Shown: piece after piece, positions 9,143 to 17,050 of the stretch | Numbering within the stretch: the stretch's first letter is position 1 | Layout of the letters: the number at the start of each line of letters is the position of its first letter | From: Prorocentrum cordatum | Lineage: Eukaryota; Sar; Dinophyceae; Prorocentrales; Prorocentraceae | Direction of reading: 5' to 3' | NCBI GenBank assembly: GCA_963575745.1 | Contig: CAUYUJ010020691.1 | Span: 62,501-85,480 of the forward strand | DNA length: 22,980 bases | The notes under the pieces: generated by a model | The model's input: only the letters and a program-made list of their open reading frames with translations | Told to the model about the DNA's origin: nothing | Database searches by the model: none | Made by a program: the position numbers and the translations under genes

Positions 9143-9294
9143 TTAGGTCGAGCATGTCCTCCTTACAGGCGGGTTTTGGACGAAAAATTAAAGATGGCCC
9201 CAAAAGATTCAAACAAAGTCAAAACTACTCAGAAAAATCGTCCCCTGACGTTTTTTCTAGCTCTGAATCCTGTAGAGGGACACGCCCAGCTTAA
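9143..9294 (+). mobile_element. Intact TIR element, 152 bp, with 8-bp TSD
   Basis: The left end is TTAGGTCGAGCATGTCC and the right end GGGACACGCCCAGCTTAA; each continues into a TACAGG/CCTGTA motif, giving roughly 27-bp imperfect terminal inverted repeats. The element is flanked by the exact 8-bp direct repeat AGCAAGGG at 9135-9142 and 9295-9302. The interior is A-rich on + and carries a TTTTGGACGAAAA motif near the left end. It has no coding capacity, so it would be a non-autonomous MITE-like element. An 8-bp duplication is usual for hAT-type transposases, but other families also make 8 bp, so the superfamily is open. Confidence 0.85.
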
Positions 9295-9302
9295 AGCAAG
9301 GG

Positions 9303-9767
9303 GCCTCCAGGACCCATCCTCTGCTCGCCGCCAGGCTCTGGGAGGCGTGGCGGATGGTTGAGTGCGGTGCCGCGCTCCCTGCCCCTTCGGGCATGCGCCC
9401 ATGATTTGTGATGCGCCTTGGGCACTTTCTTGACGAATTATGGGCGTTTGTTCGACCTCTCAGAGAGCAGGGTTCAGTGCGATTCGTCTCATGGTGTCAT
9501 TCTACTATGTCGGGCATGGCTTCCCATAGCTTGCACTGCCCCTATCTGTTCATGCACTCCAGGGTTTCACGGTACCGTTTCACCTGTCCCAAAGCTGTTT
9601 AGTCACTTGAACGTTAGGTCTCAGGCATCCCGTAGATATCCGCTCCGGAGGCTGCCAAGTCTTTTTTGACTTTTCGACCACTTGACGGCTCAGGCCTCGA
9701 GCGACCCCACGGCAATTGAGCACGACCACGCGCTACTGCCACCGGCCGCCGCCTCCGCCTCCATGCT
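9303..9767. other. Unassigned unique sequence
   Basis: Balanced composition and no obvious repeats. Two overlapping + frames (9408-9602 and 9418-9669) are open but neither is recognisable. A CTTTTTTGAC motif at 9662-9671 is shared with other spots in the window. Confidence 0.35.
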
Positions 9768-9894
9768 CCCTCCTCATTCCTCCTTCCTCCCTCCTCCCTC
9801 AGCGCTCCTCCCTCCTCCCTCCTCCCTCCTTCCTCCCCCCTCCCTCCTCCCTCCTTCCTCCCCCTTCCCTCCTCCCTCCTCCCTCCTCCTCGGC
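9768..9894 (+). repeat. CTCCCTCCT pyrimidine repeat
   Basis: CTCCCTCCT-type repeats with CTTCC variants. The following 9895-10020 is a GC-rich spacer without a recognised gene. Confidence 0.93.
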
Positions 9895-10020
9895 GGAAGG
9901 AACGCCGCCGCAGCAGCGGGGCCTTCCTGCGCCCCTCGGAGGTGCCGTGCCGGGCGCAGAAGCGCGCCGTGTCCTTCCGAGCGGGCGGGCTGGCCGAGCC
10001 CATCCAGAGGGGTCGAGGGC

Positions 10021-10630
10021 GCCTCCTCCTCCTCCTCCTCCTCCGCCTCCACCATCCTCCTCCACCTCCTCCTCCTCCTCCTCCTCCTCCTCCTCCTCCT
10101 CCTCCTCTCCTCCCCCCTCCTCGTCCTCCTCCTCCTCGTGATCATCATCATGAGCATCATCATCATCCTCATCATCAGCAGCAGCATCATCAGCATCAGC
10201 ATCATCATCGTCAACCTCATCAGCAGCATCCCCCTCCTCCGCCTCCTTCTCCTCCGTCTCGTCCTCGTCCTCCTCATCCGCCTCCTCATACTCCTTCTCC
10301 AGCCCCTCCTCCTCCTCTTCTTCTTCGTAACATTTTATTAATGTGCATAGTAGTATCGTTCGTAGTATTATTATTCGTCTTAAGTAGTAGTGTTGCTATT
10401 ATTCTTCTCCTTTGCATTATTAGTGTTAGCCGTCGTCTGCTTATTATATGTAGTAGTATGATTCTTCGTTGTCGTATTACCCGTATGATTCGTCATGTTC
10501 GTCGTCGTTTTCGCCTTCGTCTTCGTCGTATTACTCTTCTTGTTAGTATTCGTAGTGTTAGTCGTATCAGTATTATTAGTATTATTAGTATTATTAGTAT
10601 TATTATTATTATTATTATTATGAATATTAT

Positions 10631-10683
<53 letters not shown>

Positions 10684-10711
10684 TTACTAGTAGTATTATT
10701 ATTATTATTAT

Positions 10712-10777
<66 letters not shown>

Positions 10778-11470
10778 TATTCGTAGTAAGTAAAGTAGTA
10801 AGTAGTACTAAGTAGTAAGTATTAAGAATAGTAGTAGTAAGAAAGTAGTAGATAGTAAGTGGTAGTAGTAGGAGTAGTAGTAAATTCCTTCTATTCCTCC
10901 TCTCCTCCTCCACGCCCCTGACCCTCCCCCCTTCCCCCTCCGCCTCCTCCTCCTCCTCCTCCCCCTCCGCTCCTCCTCTTCCTCCTTCTTGCCCTCCTCC
11001 TCCTCCCGCCCCTCCGCATCCTTTCTTATCCCCCTCCCTCCTCTCCTCCTCCTCCTCCTCCTCCTCCTCCTCCTCCTCCTCCTCCGCCTCCTCCTCCTCC
11101 TCCTCCTCCGCCTCCCTCTACCTCCTGCCGCCTCCTCCTCCGCCTCCTCTTCTTCTTGTTAGCATGATTAGTCGTATGGTGCTTCTTCTTCGAAGTGTTA
11201 GTATTAGTATTGTTCGGATTCATATTATTCGCGTTCTTAGTCTCATTGTTGGTGTCCTTCTTTTCAGTATTATTTGTATTATAATTATTAGTCGCGTTAT
11301 TATTTGTAGTATTAATAGTATGATTAGACTGCTTCTTCTTCATCCTCCTCCTCCTCCTCCTCCTCCCCCGCCTCCTCCCCCCCCGCCTCCTCCTCCTCCT
11401 CCACCTCCTCCTCCCCCCTCCTCCTCCGCCTCCTCCTCCTTTTCTTCCTCCTCCTCGTCTCCAAATGATT
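10021..11470 (+). repeat. Mosaic of period-3 repeats (CTC, ATC, AGT/ATT)
   Basis: Successive blocks are CTC (10021-10140), ATC with AGC (10141-10230), CTC (10231-10329), AGT/ATT/CGT (10330-10885), CTC (10886-11155), a T-rich degenerate block (11156-11340) and CTC/CCC (11341-11460). Base composition swings from about 65% GC to strongly AT-rich within one period-3 domain. Open frames (for example minus Thr/Asn at 10380-10913) follow repeat phase and are not genes. Confidence 0.92.
10330..10885 (+). repeat. AGT/ATT triplet tract grading from a degenerate triplet
   Basis: 10330-10575 is a degenerate triplet in which one position is almost always T (CGT, AGT, ATT, TCT, GTT). 10576-10785 becomes clean (ATT)n and (AGT)n. 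The minus frame 10380-10913 stays open because every codon begins with A (ACT, AAT, AAC). Phase is therefore kept over more than 500 bp while the motif changes. Confidence 0.85.
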
Positions 11471-11783
11471 ATTCGTCAAACCTGTGTATTATTTGTTATA
11501 GTATTACGCTCCGCGTTCTTAATGTTACTATTCGCATTGGTAGCCTTACTCGTAGTATGATTGGTCTCGGTGTCTTAGTATCATAAAAATCACAGTCGTA
11601 TAATGATGAAAAGCCATCGTGTTAGTATTAGCAGTGTTCTGCTTAGTGGTTGCACTCGTATTCCAAGATGCTCGCATTACTATATGTAGCGTTTTCTTGT
11701 TTTCATCATGGCAGATGCCGTAATTATATGTATGAGTATCAGTCTGATGCTTCTTCATATGAGTATTCCTCCTTCGTCCTCCT
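11471..11783. other. AT-richer degenerate triplet region
   Basis: Remnants of NTN triplets (CGT, AGT, ATT) fade into unique sequence. No gene is recognised. It ends in CTCCTCATTTTGG, where the spliced-leader-like motif begins. Confidence 0.5.
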
Positions 11784-11797
11784 CATTTTGGCGCAAG
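11784..11797 (+). other. Truncated DinoSL relict upstream of an ATG
   Basis: CATTTTGGCGCAAG matches the last 14 bases of the dinoflagellate spliced leader at 13 of 14 positions. It lies 47 bp before the ATG at 11845, where a 5' UTR leader would sit if the gene behind it came from a reinserted trans-spliced cDNA. The first eight bases of the leader are replaced by CTC repeat. Confidence 0.45.
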
Positions 11798-11844
11798 CGA
11801 TCGCACGGCCCTCCTCCTCTGCGCCTCTCCTCGGAGGCGTCGGC

Positions 11845-12484
11845 ATGGCGGGGCCTAGAGGCGCTTCCTCGGCCGCTGCTGACCTCGCGCCCCTGGTGGC
11901 GGCGGCGGTCCGCGCGGCCGTGGACGGCGGAGCCCCGCGGCGCACCGTGGCTGCGGTGGCGCGCTCTGCGGTGTCGGCGGCGGCCGCTGCGGCTGCGCCC
12001 ACGCCGGAGGGGCCGCCCGCTGCAGACGGCGGCGCGGCGCGCCACGCACCTGCGGTGCGGCTGCCGCTCCGCCGCGCGCCGCGTCGGAGGCGAAGCGGGG
12101 AGCGGCGCCGTCGGGCCGCCGCCAGCGCCCTGCTGGGCGGCGCGCCCTGGAGCGGGGGGAGGCGGCGATGGACGCCCACATGGCGGTGGTGGAGGCTGGC
12201 GCGCTCTCGGCGCTCGTCGGCCCTGCGGCTGCGGCCATGCACGGCGGCGGCGACGCCGACCTCCTCGACGACTCCTGGGCGGAGGTGCCCCCTCCGCGGT
12301 CGCGGAGGCGGCGTCCGGAGGCTGCTGCTGCTGCTGCTGGAGCGGCTGGGGCGGGTGCTGACCCCCCGGCCGCGGAGGCTGCGCCTGCGGCGGCGGCGGC
12401 GCCTGAGGAGCGCGCGAGCCTGCTCGCGCTGCTCCACGAGCGCTGCGGGTTCGGGCCCGAGCTTGACGCCATGGACGTCGACCG
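11845..12484 (+). CDS. Candidate Ala/Arg-rich protein, 5' part, one frameshift
   Basis: The first frame, from ATG 11845, reads MAGPRGASSAAADLAPLVAA and then AAVDGGAPRRTVAAVARSAV. From about 12000 the better frame is one base different and includes MDAHMAVVEAGALSALVGPA, DADLLDDSWAEVP and ASLLALLHERCGFGPELDAM, ending at MDVDR where a CTC tract starts. Codons are almost all G/C-ending, as expected for a GC-rich dinoflagellate gene. The shift may be an indel in GC-rich sequence or a small intron; I cannot tell. The start is chosen because it follows the spliced-leader relict closely and the coding style begins there. No known domain is recognised. Low-complexity Ala-rich proteins open in several frames are easy to overcall in DNA of this composition. 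Confidence 0.45.
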
Positions 12485-12647
12485 CCTCCTCCTCCTCCTC
12501 CTCCTCCTCCTCCTCCTCCTCCTCCTCCTCCTCCTCCTCCTCCTCCTCTTCCTCCCCCTCCTCCTCCTCCTCCTCCTGCTCCTGCTCCTCCTCCTCCCCC
12601 CTCCTGCTCCAACTTCTCCCTCCTCTCTCCCCCTCCCTCCGCCCCAG
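12485..12647 (+). repeat. CTC tract, possible intron
   Basis: (CTC)n with CTG and CCC variants, ending TCCGCCCCAG at 12638-12647, which looks like a splice acceptor with a long polypyrimidine tract. The upstream boundary offers only a GC dinucleotide (ACCGCCTCC), a donor type that dinoflagellates are known to use. Frames also stay open through the repeat, so it may simply be coding or intergenic repeat. Confidence 0.6.
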
Positions 12648-12861
12648 AGAAGTCCCCGAGGAGCCCGTGAGTTCTGAGAAGTCCACTGCCCTCTGCAAGA
12701 GGCTCCCCACAGCCGGGCCCCCAGTTTTGTCCGCCGCCCTCTGCCGGAGCGACGGCGGCGATGACGGTAATATGACCGCGCCGACTGCAGCGACGGCGAC
12801 GGCGGAGATGGCGGCAACCACGGCGAAGAAGGGAGAGAGTGAGCTCTGTGGCGAGGGGTAG
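12648..12861 (+). CDS. Possible 3' exon of the candidate at 11845
   Basis: After the CCCCAG at 12642-12647 a frame reads REVPEEPVSSEKSTALCKRL, then PVLSAALCRSDGGDDGN, and ends at a TAG at 12859-12861. Its composition is more protein-like than the CTC tract before it. It lies in a different frame from the end of the preceding segment, so joining the two requires splicing or an indel. No domain is recognised; it could be a chance open frame. Confidence 0.3.
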
Positions 12862-13377
12862 AAAGCGGGGTGAGACCCGGACGAGGGCCCAAGTCGCCTC
12901 CGAGCAAGGGCCTGTGATCCCCGAGCCCCGCTCCGGCCCCTATCCTCGATGCCGTGGTCCTCGAGCCGCGATCCCCGAGCCCGCTCGACGTCGGCCTCCA
13001 CGCCCCTCATTGAGGCCGCCCTGGCCAGATCTTCATCCCGGATACTCGGCCCGCACGAAAAAGGGGGGGGGAATAGGGAAAGGGGGGGTTACGAAATCTG
13101 CGGCATGCAGCTGGATTCGGCCCCGCCGCCGGGCCCATTCCTGGATACATGGCCGCCTCCCGGCGCCGGGAGGCGCCGGGAAAATCAGCCAGGTGAGCTG
13201 ATTCTCAAACCCCCCCTTTGCTATCTCCCCTTTCGCCCTGCCCGAGATATGTAAGTTTTTGACGGTCCTGGGCCAAAAGCGGGCACCGAGGCCGGAATTC
13301 GGGAGAGCCCTGTGGCGCGCCTTCTTTGTTCGATCGCCGATCCCTGGAGCCTGGACGCTCGAAGATCGATCCTGGGC
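12862..13377. other. Unassigned GC-rich region with palindromes
   Basis: 12900-12995 has degenerate GATCCCCGAGCC-type units. A perfect 22-bp palindrome centred on CCGGCGCCGG lies at 13154-13175, followed by a small hairpin AATCAGC/GCTGATT (13183-13189 and 13197-13203). The sequence CCAG|GTGAGCT at 13189-13199 looks like a splice donor, but no convincing exon precedes it. TTTTTGACGG at 13256-13265 is a motif seen elsewhere in the window. Confidence 0.4.
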
Positions 13378-13494
13378 TTAGCTTAAGTCGGGCGTGTCCC
13401 CCTACAGGGGGATTTTCGCCGAAAAAATAAAATACTCCAAACAAATTAAAAAGATGCCCGAAAATACTCCAAAAAAAGTCCCCATACTATTTTT

Positions 13495-14393
13495 CCCGAC
13501 CTAGGCTCTGCCTAGAAGGGTTCGTACTGTCTTGGCTTAAAGGGGCCGGGCAGTGTAATGCGCCCCAGGCGGTTCCCCCGGTCCCCTGGGAGCCCAGCAA
13601 AAGCAACAGCAAAGGTAAAAGCAAACGCGCGGTTCCCCCAGTTGTGCTCCCTGGGTGCCAAGCAAAAGCAAAAGCAAAAGCAAAAGCAAAGGCAAAAGTG
13701 AAGGCAAAAGCGAAGACAAAGCAAAAACATAGCATAGCATAGCATAGCATAGCATAGCATAGCATTGCATAGCGCAGCATAGCATAGCGCATCCTAGCAT
13801 AGCCTAGCCTAGCCTAGCCTAGCCTAGCCTAGCCTAGCCTAGCCTAGCCCAGCAAAGCATTGCGCAGCATAACATAGCATTGCATAGCACAGCATGGCAT
13901 AGCATAGCAGAGCAGAGCATAGCAAAGCATAGCATAGCGCAGCACAGCATCCACTATTGCTGCTGCTATACATACATATATATATGTGTATGAGTATGTG
14001 TATACACATGTATGTGCTTATATGTGTGTGCCCGTATGTTCCATGCATGTTGTCCGTCTGTGGGCCATCTTGAGCCCTTAGTGGGGCAGCTGGAGCCCTT
14101 AGGATTCACGAAGGTTTCGCACATAGCACCGGCCGGGAGACATGTAACCCGACGTATTATCGCATGTCCTAAATGTCTTTCCATCTGTGCAAATATATGT
14201 GTAGCTATATATATATATATACACAACGCCCATGTGGAATGCTGCATGTGTGTGCGTGTGTGTGTGCCTGTATTTGTTCAGCACCGCGTCGTAATCCCGT
14301 CCATCCTCGTTGCCGATCGGCGTTTACCGCTCCTACTAATGTTGCTTTCCTAGAGGCTCCAACTCCTAGGTAGGGTCGCACTGGGATAATTTG
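13495..14393 (+). mobile_element. Microsatellite-core element, copy 2 (nested)
   Basis: 899 bp lie between two copies of ACTATTTTT (13486-13494 and 14394-14402). The left module 13495-13594 and right module 14334-14392 match the ends of the element at 368-814. Between them are AGCAAAA repeats (13594-13725), AGCAT and AGCCT pentamers (13726-13950), a TATG-rich stretch (13965-14040) and unique sequence (14041-14333). The left end CCCGACCTAGG and an inner right segment CCTAGGTAGGG form an imperfect 11-bp inverted repeat (10/11). The unit has no clear ORF. The 9-bp repeat is T-rich, so on its own it is moderate evidence; the length agreement of the host is the stronger argument. Confidence 0.75.
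13594..13950 (+). repeat. AGCAAAA, AGCAT and AGCCT microsatellite
   Basis: Starts as AGCAAAAGC-type repeats with an embedded second GGTTCCCCC copy at 13628-13636, then (AGCAT)n at 13730-13800, (AGCCT)n at 13800-13850, and mixed AGCAT/AGCGC to 13950. It is the core of the nested element. Minus-strand frames reading Met-Leu-Cys-Tyr-Ala are artefacts of the pentamer. Confidence 0.93.
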
Positions 14394-14446
14394 ACTATTT
14401 TTGAATATTCCCCCTGTAGAGGGACAGGCCCGACTTAATCCTGGGC

Positions 14447-14692
14447 CTTGGCTGCGCTGCCTCAGAGGCTCCCACAAGCTGGGCGGACGACAAGGAGAAG
14501 GGAGGGGAGGAAGCGGAGGGCGAGGGCACAGGCTGGTCGGAAGAGGTGGGCAAAAGCATGAAGCAAGTAGATTGGCGTCAGGCCCTCCCCAGGAATCACA
14601 GCACAGATCGAGACCGTGCCGACTCTTGAAGCAGGAAGACGCTAGAAGTATACTGGGATCTGGAAACGCAACAATACATAGGCGTGTAGTTG
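14447..14692. other. Unassigned spacer
   Basis: Mixed purine-rich sequence following the target-site duplication of the TIR element. No gene is recognised. Confidence 0.35.
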
Positions 14693-14762
14693 AGGGAAGG
14701 AGGAGGAGGCGGAGGAGGAGGGGGAGGAGGAGGAGGAGGGGGAGGAGGAGCAGCAGGAGCAG
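14693..14762 (+). repeat. GGA tract
   Basis: (GGA)n with GGC and GCA variants. Frames across it are artefacts. Confidence 0.93.
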
Positions 14763-14794
14763 CTCACTCTCGCAAGCCCGACTCCCCTGGAAGA

Positions 14795-15045
14795 CAACAG
14801 AGTAGGGATCCTGGACCCCTCTGACCTCGACCTTCCATCCTGGATCCCGCGCTCCTCGAGACAGGGTCCCTCGATCCTGGAAGCCTCCACCCTCGTTCCT
14901 CGATCTCTCCGAACTCGTTCTTCGATCCCTCCAAACTCGACCCCTCGACTCTGGATCGCTCGCCCTCTCGGGCCCTTTCTCCCACGGCCCCCCTGACCCC
15001 TCCCACCTGGACCCTGGATCCCCTCCGCCCGCCGCTGGCGAGGTC
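14795..15045. repeat. Degenerate CTCGATCC-type short repeats
   Basis: Loosely repeated units such as CTCGATCCTGGA, CTCGACCCCT and CTGGATCC, about 12-25 bp apart and strongly diverged. A similar style appears at 12900-12995. No gene is recognised. Confidence 0.5.
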
Positions 15046-15054
15046 CTACTTCTG

Positions 15055-15235
15055 CTCCTCCTCCCCCCCCCCCTCCTTACCCTCCGACTCCCACGCCCCG
15101 ATCGCTCCCCCAGCTCCTCCTCCCCCCCTTCCCCCACCCCCCCTGCCTCCCCCTCCCCCCTCATCCCTCTCCCTCCCCTCCCACTGCTGCCTTCCTCCAC
15201 GCCTCCTGGGCTCCTGGCGAGCGCAGCCTCGCCTT
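15055..15235 (+). repeat. C-rich polypyrimidine stretch
   Basis: C homopolymers and CTCC units, ending in a short GC-rich piece at about 15190-15240. No gene is seen. Confidence 0.8.
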
Positions 15236-15242
15236 GCCTCGG

Positions 15243-15562
15243 CAGGAGGAGGAGGAGGAGAAGGAGGAGGAGGAGGAGGAGGAGGAGGAGGAGGAGGAGA
15301 GGGAGGAGGAGGAGGAGAAGGAGGAGGAGGAGGAGGAGGAGGAGGAGAAGGAGGGGGAGGAGGAGGAGGAGGGAGGGGGGAGGGAGGGTAGGGAGGGAGC
15401 AGGGAGGGGGGAGGGAGGGAGGGAGGCAGGGAGGCAGGGAGGGAGGGAGGAGGAGGTGGAGGGAGGAGGAGGAGGAGGAGGAGGAGGAGGAGGAGGAGGA
15501 GGAGGCGAAGGAGGAGGAGGAGGAGGAGGAGGAGGCGGGAGGAGGGAGGAGGAGGAGGAGGG
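15243..15562 (+). repeat. GGA purine tract with GGGA block
   Basis: 320 bp of (GGA)n with AAGGA and GGGA blocks, a strongly purine + strand. Part of the very long minus open frame 14205-16898 (897 codons), which is open only because these repeats lack stops. Confidence 0.95.
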
Positions 15563-15781
15563 CGGCAGGTGTGAGGACCCGGAGGCAGGCCGCGCACCTC
15601 CCCCGCACGGTGGCGCAGGGCGCCCGCCTGCCGCCCCCCTTGCGGGGCGCGGCGCCGCGACGGGCCGGTCCTTCTGCAGCAGCACGTAGCCCGCCGGGCG
15701 CCCGAGCAGCCCGTCGCGCTCGCCGCGCGCAGTCGGCGGCGGCTCGGCCACGTCCGCCGCCGCCGCCTTCGGCCGAGCAGC
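15560..15781 (-). CDS. Possible minus-strand exon, unrecognised
   Basis: Between a GTC tract and a GGA tract, the minus frame reads AARPKAAAADVAEPPPTARG, then ERDGLLGRPAGYVLLQKDRP and VAAPRPARGAAGGRPAPPCG. It has nearly all G/C-ending codons and a more protein-like mix (Tyr, Lys, Gln, Leu) than the flanking repeats. No domain is recognised. Donor and acceptor sites are not clear. In DNA this GC-rich, open frames arise easily, so this is only a candidate. Its setting, an island flanked by microsatellite, is like that of the islands at 3205-3321 and 22660-22844. Confidence 0.3.
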
Positions 15782-15784
15782 GAT

Positions 15785-15965
15785 CGTCGTCGTAATCGTC
15801 GTCGTCGTCGGCGTCGGCGTCGGCATCGTCGTCGTCGTCGTCGTCGGCGTCGTGGTCGTGGTTGTCATCGTGGTCGACGTCGTCGCCGCCACGGTCGTCG
15901 CCCTCCTTGAAGGCGACGTCGTCGTCGCTGCCCTTGTCGCCGCGGCCGTCGCCGTCTTCGCACGC
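15785..15965 (+). repeat. GTC triplet tract, block 1
   Basis: (GTC)n with GGC, GTA and GCC interruptions. Frames read Ser, Val or Arg on + and Thr, Asp or Arg on -. Confidence 0.93.
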
Positions 15966-16036
15966 GCAATCGGCGTCGCCGTCGGAGAATGATGAGGCTG
16001 CAAAGCCGATGCCTACAAGCTTCGTCGAGAGCGAGA

Positions 16037-16260
16037 CGGGGGGGAGGGGGGGGAGGAGTAGGGGGGAGGGTGGGGAGGAGAAAAGGATGAAGACGTTGGA
16101 GAAGGAAAGGGAGTGGGGGGAGGGAGGAACGGAAGGGAGAGGAGGGGAGGGAGACGGGAAAAAAAAGGGGGTAGAGGAGGAAGATGAGAAAGGGAGACTC
16201 AATGAAATGGGACGGGGAGGGAAGGCAGGAACCGTCCAAATGGGGGGTACGATGAAGTAA
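16037..16260 (+). repeat. Purine-rich GGGGA/GGAA stretch
   Basis: Irregular purine tract: GGGGGGAGG, GGAAAGGGAG, GGGAGGGAG. No gene is seen. 16261-16374 is a short unassigned spacer. Confidence 0.85.
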
Positions 16261-16374
16261 GGAGTCCGTGCAAAGGGGAGATGGCCAGGGAAAATTGAAG
16301 GGAGGAGCACGAGGGAAGGAAGTCGGGAAGGAGACCTGACGAGCTTCGGCCAGCGCCCGTGGGGCCGCGGCCAA

Positions 16375-16725
16375 CGGAGGCCAGCAACGAGGGGGACGGC
16401 GGCGGCGACGGCGGCGGCGGCGGCGGCGCTCGCGGCAACCACGCCGAGGGCGCCGGCGCCGACGACGACGCCTCCGCCGCCAGCGACGGCGGCGACCACG
16501 GCGGCGGCGGCGGCGGCGGCGACAACGGCGGCGCCGGAGACGACGACGGCGCCTGCGCCGCGGCAGGCGCAGCCGCGGTCGCCGCCGCGGCCGCGGCGGG
16601 GGGAGGGGCGGAACAGGCCGCGGCCGCGGGCCTGGCCGTCCTCCTGGGACGCGCGTCGTGTCCGCCGTCGCCGCCGCAGCCGTCGCCGTCGCCGCCACCG
16701 CCATCGTGAGCTCGTCCTCCGGAGG
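16375..16725 (+). repeat. GGC/GAC triplet tract
   Basis: GGC, GAC and GCC triplets with less regular GC-rich parts at 16555-16650. The + frame from 16359 gives Gly/Asp/Ala, then an Ala-rich run and a stop. It could be a fragment of a low-complexity protein, but nothing distinguishes it from repeat. Confidence 0.8.
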
Positions 16726-16727
16726 CC

Positions 16728-16947
16728 AAGCGCCGTCGTCGTCGGCGGCGTCGTCGTCACTCGTCGTAACTCGTCGTCGCTCGTTGTCGACGTCGTGGCG
16801 GCGGTCGTCGTCGTCGCCGTGGTGGTTCGTCGTGACTCGTCATCACTCGTCGTCGTTGTCGTGGCGGCCGTCGTCGTCGTCGTCGTCGTAGTGGTCACTC
16901 GTCGTCGCCGTCGTCGACGTCGTCGTCGTCGTCGTCACTCGTCGTGA

Positions 16948-17017
<70 letters not shown>

Positions 17018-17050
17018 GCATCGTCGTCGTCGTCGGCGGCGGCGTGGCAA
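16728..17050 (+). repeat. GTC triplet tract, block 2
   Basis: (GTC)n with CACTCGTCGT interruptions. It is cleanest at 16945-17018. On the minus strand it is (GAC)n and reads as poly-Asp or poly-Thr. Confidence 0.95.

Larger units (their letters stand above)
13378..14438 (+). mobile_element. TIR element (152-bp family) with nested insertion
   Basis: The left end is TTAGCTTAAGTCGGGCGTG and the right end GGGACAGGCCCGACTTAA. An exact 8-bp direct repeat TCCTGGGC flanks it at 13370-13377 and 14439-14446. The host element is split at 13495-14393. Without the insert and one copy of its 9-bp flanking repeat it is 153 bp, against 152 bp for the intact copy at 9143-9294, and the interior matches that copy and the one ending at 19403 in order (GTCCC, then ACTATTTTT, then CCTGTAGAGGG). 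The left TIR contains a mini-hairpin, CCCCCTACAGGGGG. No ORF. Confidence 0.85.

Noticed and set aside
13495-13560. Polymerase III A-box-like TGGCTTAAAGG and B-box-like GGGTTCGTACT in the left module
   Set aside because: The B-like motif lies upstream of the A-like one on the same strand, the wrong order for a tRNA-derived SINE promoter. The B-like motif is also changed in the other copy.
14065-14082. GCCATCTTGAGCCC as a third spliced-leader relict
   Set aside because: It shares only a few short blocks with the leader and needs gaps. Not better than chance.
12900-15045. GATCC/CTCGA-rich segments as a regular tandem repeat
   Set aside because: Units are too diverged and unevenly spaced to define a period by eye. 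Recorded only as degenerate short repeats.
14205-16898. Minus open frame of 897 codons, the longest in the window
   Set aside because: It runs through GTC, GGA and C-rich repeats and part of the TIR element. These lack stop codons on that strand. Only a short inner stretch in another frame (15560-15781) looks protein-like.
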